Positions 1 to 9,246 of a stretch of DNA of 64,000 nt are shown piece after piece. The DNA comes from Tenacibaculum singaporense (GTDB lineage Bacteria > Bacteroidota > Bacteroidia > Flavobacteriales > Flavobacteriaceae), in assembly GCF_003867015.1 (NCBI RefSeq), contig NZ_CP032548.1, positions 1,989,001-2,053,000 of the forward strand, in the 5' to 3' direction. How positions within the stretch are numbered: the first letter of the stretch is position 1; every line of letters starts with the position of its first letter. A program made the position numbers and the translations under genes. The notes under the pieces were generated by a model. That model made no database searches. It was given only the letters and a program-made list of their open reading frames with translations, and was not told where the DNA came from.

Positions 1-1
1 A

Positions 2-457
2 CGAGATGATTTTGGACAATGGGATGAAAAGAATCAACGTCCAGAGTTGTTTGATATGCTAAATGGAAGAATTGATTTAGGTCAAAATGTACGTGTTTTT
101 CCAATTTCTAACTGGACAGAATTAGATGTTTGGTCGTATATACAACAAGAGAAAATTGAAATTCCATCCATCTATTTCGCTCATAAAAGAGCCACTTTTA
201 TTAGAGATGGGTTAATCTGGTCTGCAAATGATGAAGTTGTGTATAGAGAAGAGGAAGAAGAAGTACAAGAGCGTATGGTTCGTTTTAGAACAGTAGGAGA
301 TATGAGTTGTACGGCAGCAGTTTTATCAGATGCAATAGACATTGATACAGTAGTAGACGAAATTAGAGAATCAACTATATCAGAAAGAGGAGCAAGGATA
401 GATGATAAACGCTCAGAAGCAGCAATGGAGAAACGTAAACAACAAGGATATTTTTAA
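2..457 (+). CDS. cysD: Sulfate adenylyltransferase subunit 2 (CysD), C-terminal part
   Basis: This is the small, adenylylating subunit of ATP sulfurylase, which makes adenosine 5'-phosphosulfate from sulfate and ATP together with CysN. The gene is cut by the left window edge. The frame is open from base 2 and reads RDDFGQWDEKNQRPELFD and onward, so the Met at base 47 is internal and not a start. The NWTELDVWSYIQ segment and the C-terminal SERGARIDDKRSEAAMEKRK tail are typical of CysD. It sits 79 bp upstream of cysN and leads a one-direction sulfur operon. The identification is firm; the missing N-terminal PP-loop cannot be checked. Confidence 0.93.
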   Translation, partial: RDDFGQWDEKNQRPELFDMLNGRIDLGQNVRVFPISNWTELDVWSYIQQEKIEIPSIYFAHKRATFIRDGLIWSANDEVVYREEEEEVQERMVRFRTVGDMSCTAAVLSDAIDIDTVVDEIRESTISERGARIDDKRSEAAMEKRKQQGYF

Positions 458-536
458 AAGAAAACCTAGTATTTAGTATAGAGTAATGAGAAAAAATACT
501 CAAAACTCAATACTAATCACTCAATACTAAAACAAC
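458..536. repeat. cysD-cysN spacer with imperfect inverted TAGTATT/AATACTA repeats
   Basis: The 79-bp spacer contains TAGTATTTAGTATAGAGTAATGAG followed by near-complementary CTCAATACTA copies, so it can fold into an imperfect hairpin. The AATACTA-type word occurs several times. It looks like a decayed intergenic repeat rather than a promoter, because no TAnnTTTG box precedes cysN. Its role is unknown. Confidence 0.35.
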
Positions 537-1784
537 ATGAACGTAGTAAAAATAGCAACAGCAGGAAGTGTAGATGACGGAAAGAGCACACTAATAGGGC
601 GAATTTTATACGATACAAAATCATTAACCCAAGATAAATTAGAAGCAATAGAAGAAAAAAGTAAGCAACGCGGATTTGATTACTTAGATTTTTCTTTAGC
701 CACTGACGGATTAGTAGCAGAACGTGAACAAGGAATTACTATTGATGTAGCTCACATATATTTCTCAACACCAAAAACAAGTTTTATCATAGCTGATACT
801 CCTGGTCATATTGAGTATACCAGAAACATGGTTACTGGAGCATCAAATTCACAAGCTTCTATCATTTTGGTAGATGCCAGAAATGGAGTGGTAGAACAAA
901 CCTATCGTCATTTCTTTATCAATAATTTATTGAGAGTAAAAGATGTGATAGTAGCTGTAAACAAAATGGATTTGGTAGACTTTTCAGAAGAAAAATTCAA
1001 TCAGATTAAAGGAGAAATAGAGTATCTAGCTAAGAAGAGCGACTATCAAAATCAAAATATCACATTCATACCTCTTTCAGCTTTGAAAGGAGATAATGTT
1101 GTGAAGTCTTCAGAAAACACCCCTTGGTATAAAGGAGAAACATTACTGAATTACCTTGAAAACTTGGGATCTGAAGATACGCAAGAAGTATCAAAAGCAC
1201 GTTTCCCAGTGCAAACAGTTATCCGACCTAAAACGGATGAATATCACGATTTTAGAGGATATGCAGGGAAATTGTACGGAGGTGATTTAGCAGTAGGAGA
1301 TAGCGTAACAGTATTACCATCAGCAACAGAATCTACCATAAAAAGCATTCGATTTTTTGATAAAGAATATGCAAGAGCAAAAAGAGGAAGCTCTGTAAAC
1401 ATCACTTTAGAAGATGATGTAAATGTAAGTAGAGGTGATATGTTGGTTAAAACGGGTGAAGAACCATATGTGGTAAAACAGTTAGAAGCTACCATTTGTT
1501 GGATGGATAAGGCACCATTACAAGCTTCAGAAAAGTATTACATCAAACATGGAGTAAACGATGTACAAGCGAAAATAACGGAGTTAAAAACAATTGTTCG
1601 CACTGATTTTTCTGGAGTAGAAGAAGCGCCTGCCAAATTATCATTAAACGAAATAGGCGAAGCAAGTTTAAAAGTAAGCAAGCCTTTGTTTGTTGATTCA
1701 TATGAAGAAAATAAGGCAAACGGAGCATTTATCATTATCAACCCCAAAACGAACAATACGTCAGGAGTTGGTTTTATCAAGTAA
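537..1784 (+). CDS. cysN: Sulfate adenylyltransferase subunit 1 (CysN)
   Basis: This is the GTPase subunit that drives APS synthesis by CysD. The P-loop GSVDDGKST is at residues 10-18, the G3 motif DTPGH at 87-91 and the G4 motif NKMD at 142-145, followed by EF-Tu-like beta-barrel domains. At 415 aa it is a stand-alone CysN; there is no fused CysC APS-kinase domain, which would make it about 600 aa or more. The ATG at 537 directly precedes the conserved NVVKIATAGSVDDGKS start. The ferredoxin gene follows after 13 bp, so cotranscription is likely. Confidence 0.95.
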   Translation: MNVVKIATAGSVDDGKSTLIGRILYDTKSLTQDKLEAIEEKSKQRGFDYLDFSLATDGLVAEREQGITIDVAHIYFSTPKTSFIIADTPGHIEYTRNMVTGASNSQASIILVDARNGVVEQTYRHFFINNLLRVKDVIVAVNKMDLVDFSEEKFNQIKGEIEYLAKKSDYQNQNITFIPLSALKGDNVVKSSENTPWYKGETLLNYLENLGSEDTQEVSKARFPVQTVIRPKTDEYHDFRGYAGKLYGGDLAVGDSVTVLPSATESTIKSIRFFDKEYARAKRGSSVNITLEDDVNVSRGDMLVKTGEEPYVVKQLEATICWMDKAPLQASEKYYIKHGVNDVQAKITELKTIVRTDFSGVEEAPAKLSLNEIGEASLKVSKPLFVDSYEENKANGAFIIINPKTNNTSGVGFIK

Positions 1785-1797
1785 ATAATAAAAAGTT

Positions 1798-2148
1798 ATG
1801 GCAATAATCATTACAGATGAATGCATCAACTGTGGGGCTTGTGAACCAGAATGCCCAAATACAGCCATTTATGAAGGAGCGAGTGACTGGAAATATAGCG
1901 AAGGAACTTCATTACAAGGAAATGTAACCTTATTGGATGGAACTTCGGTAAATGCAAATGAGGAGAATGCACCGGTGTCAGATGAGTATTATTTTATAGT
2001 ACCCGATAAATGTACTGAGTGTAAAGGATTTCATGAAGAACCACAATGTGCGGCAGTATGTCCGGTAGATTGTTGTGTGCCAGATGATGCACATGTAGAA
2101 ACAGAAGAACAATTGTTAGCAAAACAAGAGTTCTTACATAACGAATAA
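1798..2148 (+). CDS. 4Fe-4S dicluster-type ferredoxin
   Basis: This is a small soluble electron carrier of 116 aa. The first cluster motif is [12 protein letters not shown] and the second is split, [18 protein letters not shown], followed by further cysteines. This pattern, with a long insert between the two motifs, is that of bacterial-type YfhL/FdxA-like ferredoxins. It lies between cysN and the ferredoxin-type sulfite reductase, so the simplest inference is that it donates electrons to that enzyme. The physiological donor could instead be the 2Fe-2S ferredoxin further downstream. Spacing to the next gene is 37 bp. Confidence 0.9.
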   Translation: MAIIITDECINCGACEPECPNTAIYEGASDWKYSEGTSLQGNVTLLDGTSVNANEENAPVSDEYYFIVPDKCTECKGFHEEPQCAAVCPVDCCVPDDAHVETEEQLLAKQEFLHNE

Positions 2149-2185
2149 CAACGCTTTTACAAGCAAACAACTATTAAAAAACCAC

Positions 2186-4288
2186 ATGCAAAGTTTTAGA
2201 TCAGAAATAGAAAATCCTTTAGTAGAAAAGGATATCCTAGAGTTAGAGCGTAAAATACGTTTGTTTAACGAAGGAAAAATAGATGAAGAACGTTTCAGAA
2301 GCTTACGTTTAGCCAGAGGAATTTACGGGCAACGTCAGTTTGGGGTACAAATGATTCGTATAAAATTGCCGTATGGTAAAGTTACAAGCGAACAATTACA
2401 CAGAATTGCAGATGTTTCTGATGAATATTCTCGTGGTCGTTTACACATTACGACACGTCAAGATATTCAAATTCACCACGTAAGTTTAGACAGAACTCCA
2501 GAGTTATGGGCACAGTTAGAGAAAGACGATATTACGTTACGAGAAGCATGTGGTAATGCCGTACGTAATGTTACGGCTTCAGAAACTGCGGGAATCGATC
2601 CGAAAGAACCGTTTGATGTAACACCGTATGCACATGCTACTTTCCAATTCTTCTTACGTAATCCAATCTGTCAAGAAATGGGAAGGAAGTTCAAGATGTC
2701 TTTTTCTGCAACAGAAGAAGATACCGCATTGAGTTTTATTCATGATTTAGGATTTATTGCTAAAACAAAAATAGTAGAAGGTAAAGAAGTAAAAGGATTC
2801 AAGGTATTATTAGCAGGAGGATTAGGCTCACAACCACGTCATGCAGATGTAATTTATGACTTTTTAGAAGCAGACTTATTAATACCAACTATCGAAGGTG
2901 TTTTAAGAGTGTTCGATCGTTATGGAGAGCGTGCTAAAAGAGCCAAAGCCCGTTTAAAATTCTTGGTAAAAGATTTAGGAGTAGAAGCTTTCTTAGAATT
3001 GGTAGCAACAGAAAGAGCTGCTTTAGCGTATAAAACGTATCCGATAAATACTACCGATTTTGAACAAGGTATTGTTTTTGAAACCAACGAAGTTCCACCT
3101 GTAGTACTAAAAGATGAAGAAGCCTATCAAGACTGGAAAACAACCAATGTTTTCAAGCAAAAACAAGCTGGATTATACGCGATAGGTATTAAAGTACATT
3201 TAGGAGATTTTTATACCGATAAAGCACGTTTGTTAGCTGATTTAATCAAGAAGTATGGAGCAAACGAGTTACGCTTTACGCTACGTCAAAATATTTTGAT
3301 TCGTCACGTGAGAGAGGAGTTTTTATCATTTTTCTATGCGGAACTACAAAAGTTAGGTTTTGCAGACGCAGGATATAATAGTTTGAATGATATTACTGCA
3401 TGTCCTGGAACCGATACATGTAATTTAGGTATTGCTAGCAGTACAGGAATTGCAGCAGAGTTAGAACGTGTGTTAAAAGCTGAATATCCACAGTATGTAA
3501 ATAACAAAGATATTACCATTAAAATTAGTGGATGTATGAATGCTTGTGGGCAACACAACATGGCACACATTGGTTTTCAAGGAATGTCTATAAAAGTAGG
3601 GAAGTTATTAGCTCCGGCTTTACAAGTATTAGTTGGAGGAGGAGTTTTAGGTGGCGGAAATGGACGTTTTGCTGATAAGTTGATTAAAATCCCAAGTAAA
3701 AGAGGACCAGAATCTTTACGAATCTTATTAAACGATTTCGAAAGTCATAAGCAAGCAGATGAAGACTTCTTAAGCTATTACGATAGACAAGGAAAAACAT
3801 ATTTCTATGAGCTATTAAAAGAATTATCAGACACCACCAATTTAAAGGAAGATGATTTTATTGATTGGGGTCACGATAAAAACTATGTAAAAGCCATAGG
3901 AGTAGGGGAATGTGCTGGAGTTGTAATTGATTTAGTAGCCACGTTATTATTTGAAAGTGAAGAAAAATTAGAAAATGCAACACAAGCCTTGAATAGTCAA
4001 CAGTGGTCAGATAGTATTTATCACGCTTATGCAGCCATGGTAAACACTGCTAAAGCCTTGTTGATAGCAGAAGGAGCAAAAACCAATACACAAGCAGGAA
4101 TCATCACCAATTTTGATGAACTGTTTGTAGCAACAAATAAAATAGAATTATCAAGTTCATTTGCAGAATTGATTTATCAAATTAATAAGAATGAACCTAC
4201 GGAAGCTTTTGCAAAAGCATATTTAGAAAGTGCAACAGCATTTTATAAAACAGTAGATGTTTATAGAAAGGCAGCCGTAGAAAGTTAA
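2186..4288 (+). CDS. Ferredoxin-type sulfite reductase with C-terminal HEPN-like domain
   Basis: The enzyme reduces sulfite to sulfide with six electrons from ferredoxin on a siroheme-4Fe-4S centre. Two nitrite/sulfite reductase half-domains fill roughly residues 1-540. The four cluster ligands are visible as C406 and C412 (CPGTDTC) and C450 and C454 (CMNAC), the classical C-x5-C...C-x3-C arrangement. Residues about 560-700 add a helical tail containing YHAYAAMVNTAKALLI, which resembles a HEPN domain but has no RxxxxH nuclease motif. Siroheme genes and ferredoxins flank it, which favours sulfite over nitrite as substrate; nitrite cannot be excluded from sequence alone. Confidence 0.88.
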   Translation: MQSFRSEIENPLVEKDILELERKIRLFNEGKIDEERFRSLRLARGIYGQRQFGVQMIRIKLPYGKVTSEQLHRIADVSDEYSRGRLHITTRQDIQIHHVSLDRTPELWAQLEKDDITLREACGNAVRNVTASETAGIDPKEPFDVTPYAHATFQFFLRNPICQEMGRKFKMSFSATEEDTALSFIHDLGFIAKTKIVEGKEVKGFKVLLAGGLGSQPRHADVIYDFLEADLLIPTIEGVLRVFDRYGERAKRAKARLKFLVKDLGVEAFLELVATERAALAYKTYPINTTDFEQGIVFETNEVPPVVLKDEEAYQDWKTTNVFKQKQAGLYAIGIKVHLGDFYTDKARLLADLIKKYGANELRFTLRQNILIRHVREEFLSFFYAELQKLGFADAGYNSLNDITACPGTDTCNLGIASSTGIAAELERVLKAEYPQYVNNKDITIKISGCMNACGQHNMAHIGFQGMSIKVGKLLAPALQVLVGGGVLGGGNGRFADKLIKIPSKRGPESLRILLNDFESHKQADEDFLSYYDRQGKTYFYELLKELSDTTNLKEDDFIDWGHDKNYVKAIGVGECAGVVIDLVATLLFESEEKLENATQALNSQQWSDSIYHAYAAMVNTAKALLIAEGAKTNTQAGIITNFDELFVATNKIELSSSFAELIYQINKNEPTEAFAKAYLESATAFYKTVDVYRKAAVES

Positions 4289-4303
4289 AAAAAGGAGAGT
4301 CCA

Positions 4304-5071
4304 ATGAAAAATCAACCGAAATTAACCGTAGTAGGTGCAGGACCAGGAGATGCTGATTTAATCACCTTAAAAGCCATCAAAGCATTAGAACAAGCTGATG
4401 TGGTATTGTACGATGCATTGGTGAATAATGAACTGTTAGGATATGTGAATCCGGATGCAGAATTAATTTTTGTGGGAAAACGCAGAGGATGCTATCGATA
4501 TCAACAAGAACAAATCAATGACTTGATTGTTGCTAGAGGATTTTCTCACGGACATGTAGTACGTTTAAAAGGAGGTGATCCTTTTATTTTTGGTAGAGGG
4601 GCAGAAGAAATGGAATATGCAGCTAAACACGGATTGGAGGTTGCTGTAGTGCCAGGGATTTCTTCATCGTTAGCAGTACCAGCGTATCAGAATATCCCGT
4701 TGACAAAAAGAGGAAGTTCAGAAAGTTTTTGGGTAATTACAGGAACTACAAAACAGCATCAATTATCAAATGATGTTGCTTTGGCAGCAAAATCCAATGC
4801 AACGGTTGTTATTTTAATGGGAATGGGTAAACTTTCAGAGATCATTCAGCTTTTTAAGGCAGAAGGAAAGAATGAATTACCAGTTGCTATTATTCAAAAT
4901 GGAACAACTCCTGAAGAAAAAATAGGAATTGGCACCGTAGATACGATAGAAGAAGTAGTGGCTAAAAACAACTTGAGTAACCCTGCTATTATTCTGTTAG
5001 GAGATGTAGTAAATCACAGACAGCAATTACTACAAATACAACAAGAAGTAGCTTTAAAAGAGGTGGTATAA
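4304..5071 (+). CDS. cobA: Uroporphyrinogen-III C-methyltransferase
   Basis: It methylates uroporphyrinogen III at C2 and C7 with S-adenosylmethionine to give precorrin-2, the siroheme precursor. The N-terminal VVGAGPGDADLITLKA loop and the VRLKGGDPFIFGRGAEE segment are diagnostic of the SUMT family. At 255 aa it is the single-domain form, not a CysG fusion. A purine-rich AAAGGAG lies just before the ATG. It overlaps the next gene by one base. The context says it supplies siroheme to the sulfite reductase. Confidence 0.95.
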   Translation: MKNQPKLTVVGAGPGDADLITLKAIKALEQADVVLYDALVNNELLGYVNPDAELIFVGKRRGCYRYQQEQINDLIVARGFSHGHVVRLKGGDPFIFGRGAEEMEYAAKHGLEVAVVPGISSSLAVPAYQNIPLTKRGSSESFWVITGTTKQHQLSNDVALAAKSNATVVILMGMGKLSEIIQLFKAEGKNELPVAIIQNGTTPEEKIGIGTVDTIEEVVAKNNLSNPAIILLGDVVNHRQQLLQIQQEVALKEVV

Positions 5072-5646
5072 TGGAAGAAAGAAATAATCTATATCCAATC
5101 TTTTTAAAGACTAAAGAACTGGAAGTGCTAATTGTAGGAGGAGGGTTCGTAGCAGAAGAAAAGCTACGTTTTTTATTAAAGTCGAGTCCAGATGCTAAGG
5201 TAACGATGGTCGCTCCTTTTTTTAGAGAAGAAACCATTGCCATTGCCCAAAAAGGTAAGGTAAATAGGATAATAGATAGCTATAGTGATACCTATTTGCA
5301 GGGAAAACATTTGGTGATTGCAACCACAGATGTTCCTGAAGTAAATATACAAGTATATAAAGATTGTAGGAGTCAAAATAAATTGGTGAATGTAGCAGAT
5401 AATCCACCATACTGTGATTTTTATATGGGCGGAATAGTTACCAAAGGAAATGTAAAAGTAGCCATTTCAACCAATGGAAAATCGCCAACAACTGCTAAAA
5501 GATTACGTCAGTTTTTTGAAGAAGTAATTCCAGAAGACATCAATCAATTAGTACAAAACTTAAATAGTTATAGAAAAACCATCAAAGGAAACTTTGAACA
5601 AAAAGTAGAAACATTAAATAAGCTAACTGAGAGTTTAGTAAAGTAA
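5071..5646 (+). CDS. Precorrin-2 dehydrogenase / sirohydrochlorin ferrochelatase (Met8/CysG-N type)
   Basis: This 191-aa protein corresponds to the N-terminal half of E. coli CysG and to yeast Met8. It should oxidise precorrin-2 with NAD+ and may also insert iron to complete siroheme. The nucleotide-binding loop VLIVGGGFVAEEKL is near residue 20, and the NPPYCDFYMGGIV and STNGKSPTTAKRLR segments are family signatures. Its start codon overlaps the cobA stop (TAATG), showing translational coupling. Whether it has the ferrochelatase activity is inferred from family. Confidence 0.92.
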   Translation: MEERNNLYPIFLKTKELEVLIVGGGFVAEEKLRFLLKSSPDAKVTMVAPFFREETIAIAQKGKVNRIIDSYSDTYLQGKHLVIATTDVPEVNIQVYKDCRSQNKLVNVADNPPYCDFYMGGIVTKGNVKVAISTNGKSPTTAKRLRQFFEEVIPEDINQLVQNLNSYRKTIKGNFEQKVETLNKLTESLVK

Positions 5647-5772
5647 TCTTTCGCCTAAGTTTATCTTGAGAGAAGTCAAAAGGCTCAAGACAGGCTAAAA
5701 TGAAGAAATCTATAAACTTATAAAATAGAGAGAGGTCACTGAGCGTAGTCGAAGTGACAAAATAAAGAGAAC
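5647..5772. repeat. Spacer with GGTCACTGAGCGTAGTCGAAGTGAC dispersed hairpin
   Basis: The 126-bp gap contains GGTCACTGAGC...GTCGAAGTGAC at about 5734-5759, a short interrupted palindrome of the type scattered through flavobacterial intergenic regions. A related fragment GAGAAGTCAAAAGGCTC lies upstream. No promoter or T-tract is evident, so the operon probably continues through it. Confidence 0.45.
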
Positions 5773-6828
5773 ATGATACAAACAGATATATTAATTATTG
5801 GAGCAGGTCCAACAGGGCTATTCACCGTTTTTGAAGCAGGATTGTTAAAATTACGTTGTCATTTAATTGATGCCTTACCACAACCAGGAGGGCAGTGTTC
5901 AGAAATTTATCCAAAGAAACCTATTTACGATATTCCAGCATATCCAGAGATCTTAGCAGGAGATTTAACTAAGAATTTGATGGAACAAATCAAGCAATTT
6001 GAACCAGGGTTTACCTTAGGTGAGCGTGCAGATACTATTGAAAAGCAAGATGATGGAACATTCATTGTAACCACTAATAAAGGAACCAAACACCAAGCAC
6101 CTGTTGTAGCTATTGCAGGAGGACTGGGAAGTTTTGAACCTCGTAAACCACCGATTCCAAACATTGCTGATTTTGAAGATAAGGGAGTAGAGTATATGAT
6201 TAAAGAACCAGAACTGTATCGAGACAAAGATGTAGTAATTGCTGGAGGTGGAGATTCTGCCTTAGATTGGTCTATTTTCTTAACAGATGTAGCAAAATCG
6301 GTAACCTTAATTCATAGAAGAAACGAGTTTAGAGGAGCGTTAGACTCTGTAGAAAAAGTTCAAGAATTAAAGAATTTAGGAAAGATAAACTTAATTACAC
6401 CTGCTGAGGTAAAAGCAGTATTAGGAGAAAATCATGTAACAGGAGTTGTGGTAGAAGAAAAAGGGAAAGAACCTTACATGATAGATACCGATCATTTTAT
6501 TCCATTATTTGGATTGGCTCCTAAGTTAGGGCCGATTGCCAATTGGGGATTAGAAATTGAAAAGAATGCTATAAAAGTAAACAATGCGCTAGATTACCAA
6601 ACGAATGTAGAAGGTATCTATGCCATTGGAGACGTGAATACTTATCCAGGAAAACTAAAATTGATTTTATGTGGATTCCATGAAGCAACACTCATGTGTC
6701 AAAGTGCTTACAAACGTATTCATCCAGATAAAAAATATGTAATGAAATATACCACTGTTGGCGGTGTAGACGGTTTTGATGGAACCCGAAAAGAAGCACC
6801 AAAAGCGGTAGTAAAAGCAATTCAATAA
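5773..6828 (+). CDS. Ferredoxin--NADP+ reductase, thioredoxin-reductase-like type
   Basis: A flavoprotein of 351 aa that passes electrons between NADPH and ferredoxin. The FAD-binding GAGPTG is at residues 10-15 and the NADPH-binding GGGDSA at about 158-163, with a C-terminal IYAIGDVN FAD motif. The CxxC redox pair of thioredoxin reductases is absent, and the PQPGGQC...YPKKPIYDIPAYP region matches the YumC/FNR branch. Lying between the siroheme genes and a 2Fe-2S ferredoxin gene, it most likely regenerates reduced ferredoxin for sulfite reduction. Confidence 0.93.
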   Translation: MIQTDILIIGAGPTGLFTVFEAGLLKLRCHLIDALPQPGGQCSEIYPKKPIYDIPAYPEILAGDLTKNLMEQIKQFEPGFTLGERADTIEKQDDGTFIVTTNKGTKHQAPVVAIAGGLGSFEPRKPPIPNIADFEDKGVEYMIKEPELYRDKDVVIAGGGDSALDWSIFLTDVAKSVTLIHRRNEFRGALDSVEKVQELKNLGKINLITPAEVKAVLGENHVTGVVVEEKGKEPYMIDTDHFIPLFGLAPKLGPIANWGLEIEKNAIKVNNALDYQTNVEGIYAIGDVNTYPGKLKLILCGFHEATLMCQSAYKRIHPDKKYVMKYTTVGGVDGFDGTRKEAPKAVVKAIQ

Positions 6829-6964
6829 TTGGGGATTAGGATGAAAGTAGTTAGGAACTGAGCGGATAAGTTTGTTGTAATTACAAGTTTTAAGTAAGAA
6901 CTCCTTCACCAACAAAACTAAAATAGCCTACCTAACTACTGATTCCTTTAAGAAATTGTTACAA

Positions 6965-7300
6965 ATGGATAATCAAGACATCAATATAAAAATAACAGAC
7001 CGTGATGGTGTAATGCATGAGGTAGTTGCTCCGACAGATATGGCAATGAACTTAATGGAAGTAGTTCGATCATACGAATTAGCTCCTGAAGGAACTATTG
7101 GAATCTGTGGAGGAATGGCGATGTGTGCCTCGTGTCAATGTTATGTAAAATCGAACCATGAATTGCCAGAAATGAATGACGATGAAGATGCAATGTTAGC
7201 AGAAGCTTTTCATGTAGAAGAGAATAGTCGATTAGGGTGTCAAATTCATATAACTCCTGAATTAGAAGGGTTAGAAGTAGTATTAGCACCTGAAAATTAG
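6965..7300 (+). CDS. 2Fe-2S ferredoxin, adrenodoxin type
   Basis: An electron-transfer protein of 111 aa. Cluster ligands are visible in CGGMAMCASC (C-x5-C-x2-C) with a fourth Cys in LGCQIH, the adrenodoxin/ISC-ferredoxin pattern. The ATG at 6965 (MDNQDINIKI) is preferred; an upstream in-frame TTG at 6956 adds only three residues and has no better ribosome site. It follows the ferredoxin reductase by 136 bp and is the likely partner of that enzyme in the sulfur pathway. Confidence 0.9.
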   Translation: MDNQDINIKITDRDGVMHEVVAPTDMAMNLMEVVRSYELAPEGTIGICGGMAMCASCQCYVKSNHELPEMNDDEDAMLAEAFHVEENSRLGCQIHITPELEGLEVVLAPEN

Positions 7301-7322
7301 TTATTTTAGTAAAAAAGAGTAG

Positions 7323-8066
7323 ATGCAATTCAAACAATACGATTTATCATTAAAAGATGATGTAGAAGTTTTTACCAAACAATTATTTTATGCATTGTTT
7401 AATGATGCGTGCCAAGAAAAAGCAAATCATTTAAAAGAAAAGTTTGAAAAAATTTTAAAAGGGTTAGCTGTTAAAAATGCTTCGGAAGTATGGACAGCAT
7501 ACCAACAAACGTTTTGTGAAATACGAGAAAAGTTAGATTTAGATGCCAAAGCATTTGAAAAGACCGATCCTGCCTGTAAAAGCTTAGGAGAAGTGTATTT
7601 AGCCTATCCAGGGTTTCACGCTATTGCTGTATATCGATTGAGTCATGAATTGTATAAAATGGAAGTTCCGATTTTACCAAGAATGATGAGCGAATATGCG
7701 CATGGATTAACAGGAACAGACATCCATCCAGGAGCAACCATTGGCGATTCGTTTTTTATAGATCATGCAACAGGAATTGTGATTGGAGAAACCACGATTA
7801 TTAAAGAAAACGTAAAAATATATCAGGGAGTCACCCTAGGAGGAATTCAAGTAAAGAAAGAATTAGCATCCACAAAAAGGCACCCAACCATTGAAAATAA
7901 TGTAACCATTTATGCCAACGCAACTATCTTAGGAGGCGATGTAGTGATAGGAAGAGATAGTATAATTGGCGCTAATGTTTGCGTAACCACCTCTGTACCC
8001 GAAGGATCTATTGTAACCTATGAGTCAGAAAATAAAATAACCACTAGAAAATCCTATGTTAAGTGA
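7323..8066 (+). CDS. cysE: Serine O-acetyltransferase
   Basis: It acetylates L-serine with acetyl-CoA to O-acetylserine, the carbon skeleton for cysteine. The N-terminal helical region is followed by a left-handed beta-helix built of hexapeptides (GDSFFIDHATGIVIGETTII and onward) with the catalytic HATG and a GVTLGG motif. It is 247 aa, close to the EpsC-type family length. It is 20 bp upstream of the cysteine synthase gene, which uses its product and classically binds its C-terminus. Confidence 0.94.
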   Translation: MQFKQYDLSLKDDVEVFTKQLFYALFNDACQEKANHLKEKFEKILKGLAVKNASEVWTAYQQTFCEIREKLDLDAKAFEKTDPACKSLGEVYLAYPGFHAIAVYRLSHELYKMEVPILPRMMSEYAHGLTGTDIHPGATIGDSFFIDHATGIVIGETTIIKENVKIYQGVTLGGIQVKKELASTKRHPTIENNVTIYANATILGGDVVIGRDSIIGANVCVTTSVPEGSIVTYESENKITTRKSYVK

Positions 8067-8086
8067 TGTAGGTACGAAAATCAACC

Positions 8087-8971
8087 ATGAAAACTAAAAC
8101 AATTATAGATAGTATAGGGAATACGCCATTAATAGAAGTTTCAAACATTCTTCAAAAAGAAGGCGTAAAGCTATTATTAAAACTAGAAGGAAATAACCCT
8201 GGTGGAAGTGTAAAAGATAGAGCAGCTTTTAATATGATTGCGGAAGCTATTAAAAGGAAAAATATCCGTCATGGAGATTATTTAGTAGAAGCAACTAGTG
8301 GAAACACAGGAATTGCGTTAGCACTCATGGCAAAAGTTTTAGGAGTAAATATGGTATTGGTAATGCCAGAAAACTCTACTGAAGAACGTGTAAAAACTAT
8401 GCGTGCTTACGGAGCTGAGGTTATTTTAACGGATGCAGAAAAAGGTATTGAAGGTTCTAGAGATGTAGCCTTAGAATTACGTTACAAAAAAGGCTATTTT
8501 ATGTTGAACCAGTTTGAAAATACTGATAACTGGAAAGCACACTATAAAACTACAGGCCCAGAAATTTGGAACGATACCGAAGGAACAATAACGTATTTTG
8601 TTTCAGCGATGGGAACCACAGGAACCATTATGGGAGTGTCTACCTATTTAAAAGAACAAAATCCTGAAGTACAAATTGTAGGAGCACAACCTAAAGACGG
8701 AGCTAGAATACCAGGAATTCGTAAGTGGTCGCCAGAATACCAACCAAAATTTTTTAATAAAAGTAAGGTAGATCAAGTGGTAGAGTTAGATGAAAATGAT
8801 GCTAAAAACATGACTAGAAAGTTAGCACAAGAAGAAGGAGTTTTTGCAGGAATGAGTAGTGGAGGAGCAGTACATGCAGCGCTTGAAATAGCCAAAACTA
8901 TTGATAAAGGGGTAATTGTTGCGGTAATTTGTGATAGAGGCGATCGTTATTTATCTTCGGATTTGTTTTAA
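8087..8971 (+). CDS. cysM: Cysteine synthase (O-acetylserine sulfhydrylase), CysM type
   Basis: A pyridoxal-phosphate enzyme that joins sulfide (or thiosulfate) to O-acetylserine to form cysteine. K43 in GGSVKDRAAF is the PLP lysine, and the phosphate-side SGNTG loop is at about 71-75. The 294-aa length and the RRIPGI-like ARIPGIRKWSPEY segment favour the CysM branch over CysK. It is the last gene of the sulfate-to-cysteine operon and is followed by a strong hairpin. Confidence 0.93.
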   Translation: MKTKTIIDSIGNTPLIEVSNILQKEGVKLLLKLEGNNPGGSVKDRAAFNMIAEAIKRKNIRHGDYLVEATSGNTGIALALMAKVLGVNMVLVMPENSTEERVKTMRAYGAEVILTDAEKGIEGSRDVALELRYKKGYFMLNQFENTDNWKAHYKTTGPEIWNDTEGTITYFVSAMGTTGTIMGVSTYLKEQNPEVQIVGAQPKDGARIPGIRKWSPEYQPKFFNKSKVDQVVELDENDAKNMTRKLAQEEGVFAGMSSGGAVHAALEIAKTIDKGVIVAVICDRGDRYLSSDLF

Positions 8972-8983
8972 CTTAAAAAACAA

Positions 8984-9019
8984 AAAAATGTATCAGTTCT
9001 AGGAGTCTGATACATTTTT
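8984..9019 (+). terminator. Rho-independent terminator of the cys operon
   Basis: A perfect 13-bp stem AAAAATGTATCAG / CTGATACATTTTT with a 10-nt loop starts 13 bp after the cysM stop and ends in a T-run. It can also work on the minus strand. Confidence 0.85.
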
Positions 9020-9246
9020 AATCATTAGGTTAAATATTTTTATTGTATTGAATAAGCTCTATATAATTCTTTCATGTTTTTCATTGAAAGTCGGCTACAT
9101 TGTGTATATATAGTATTGTAATTAATACTTTAAAATTAGTGTAATTATTCGGGGTTTCTAGCTTGAATCTTGGATTGTTATTCCAGAAAATAAAGACTGT
9201 CTGTAGTATTTTTATTTGTAATATACATTGTGTTTGGCATAGTGCT

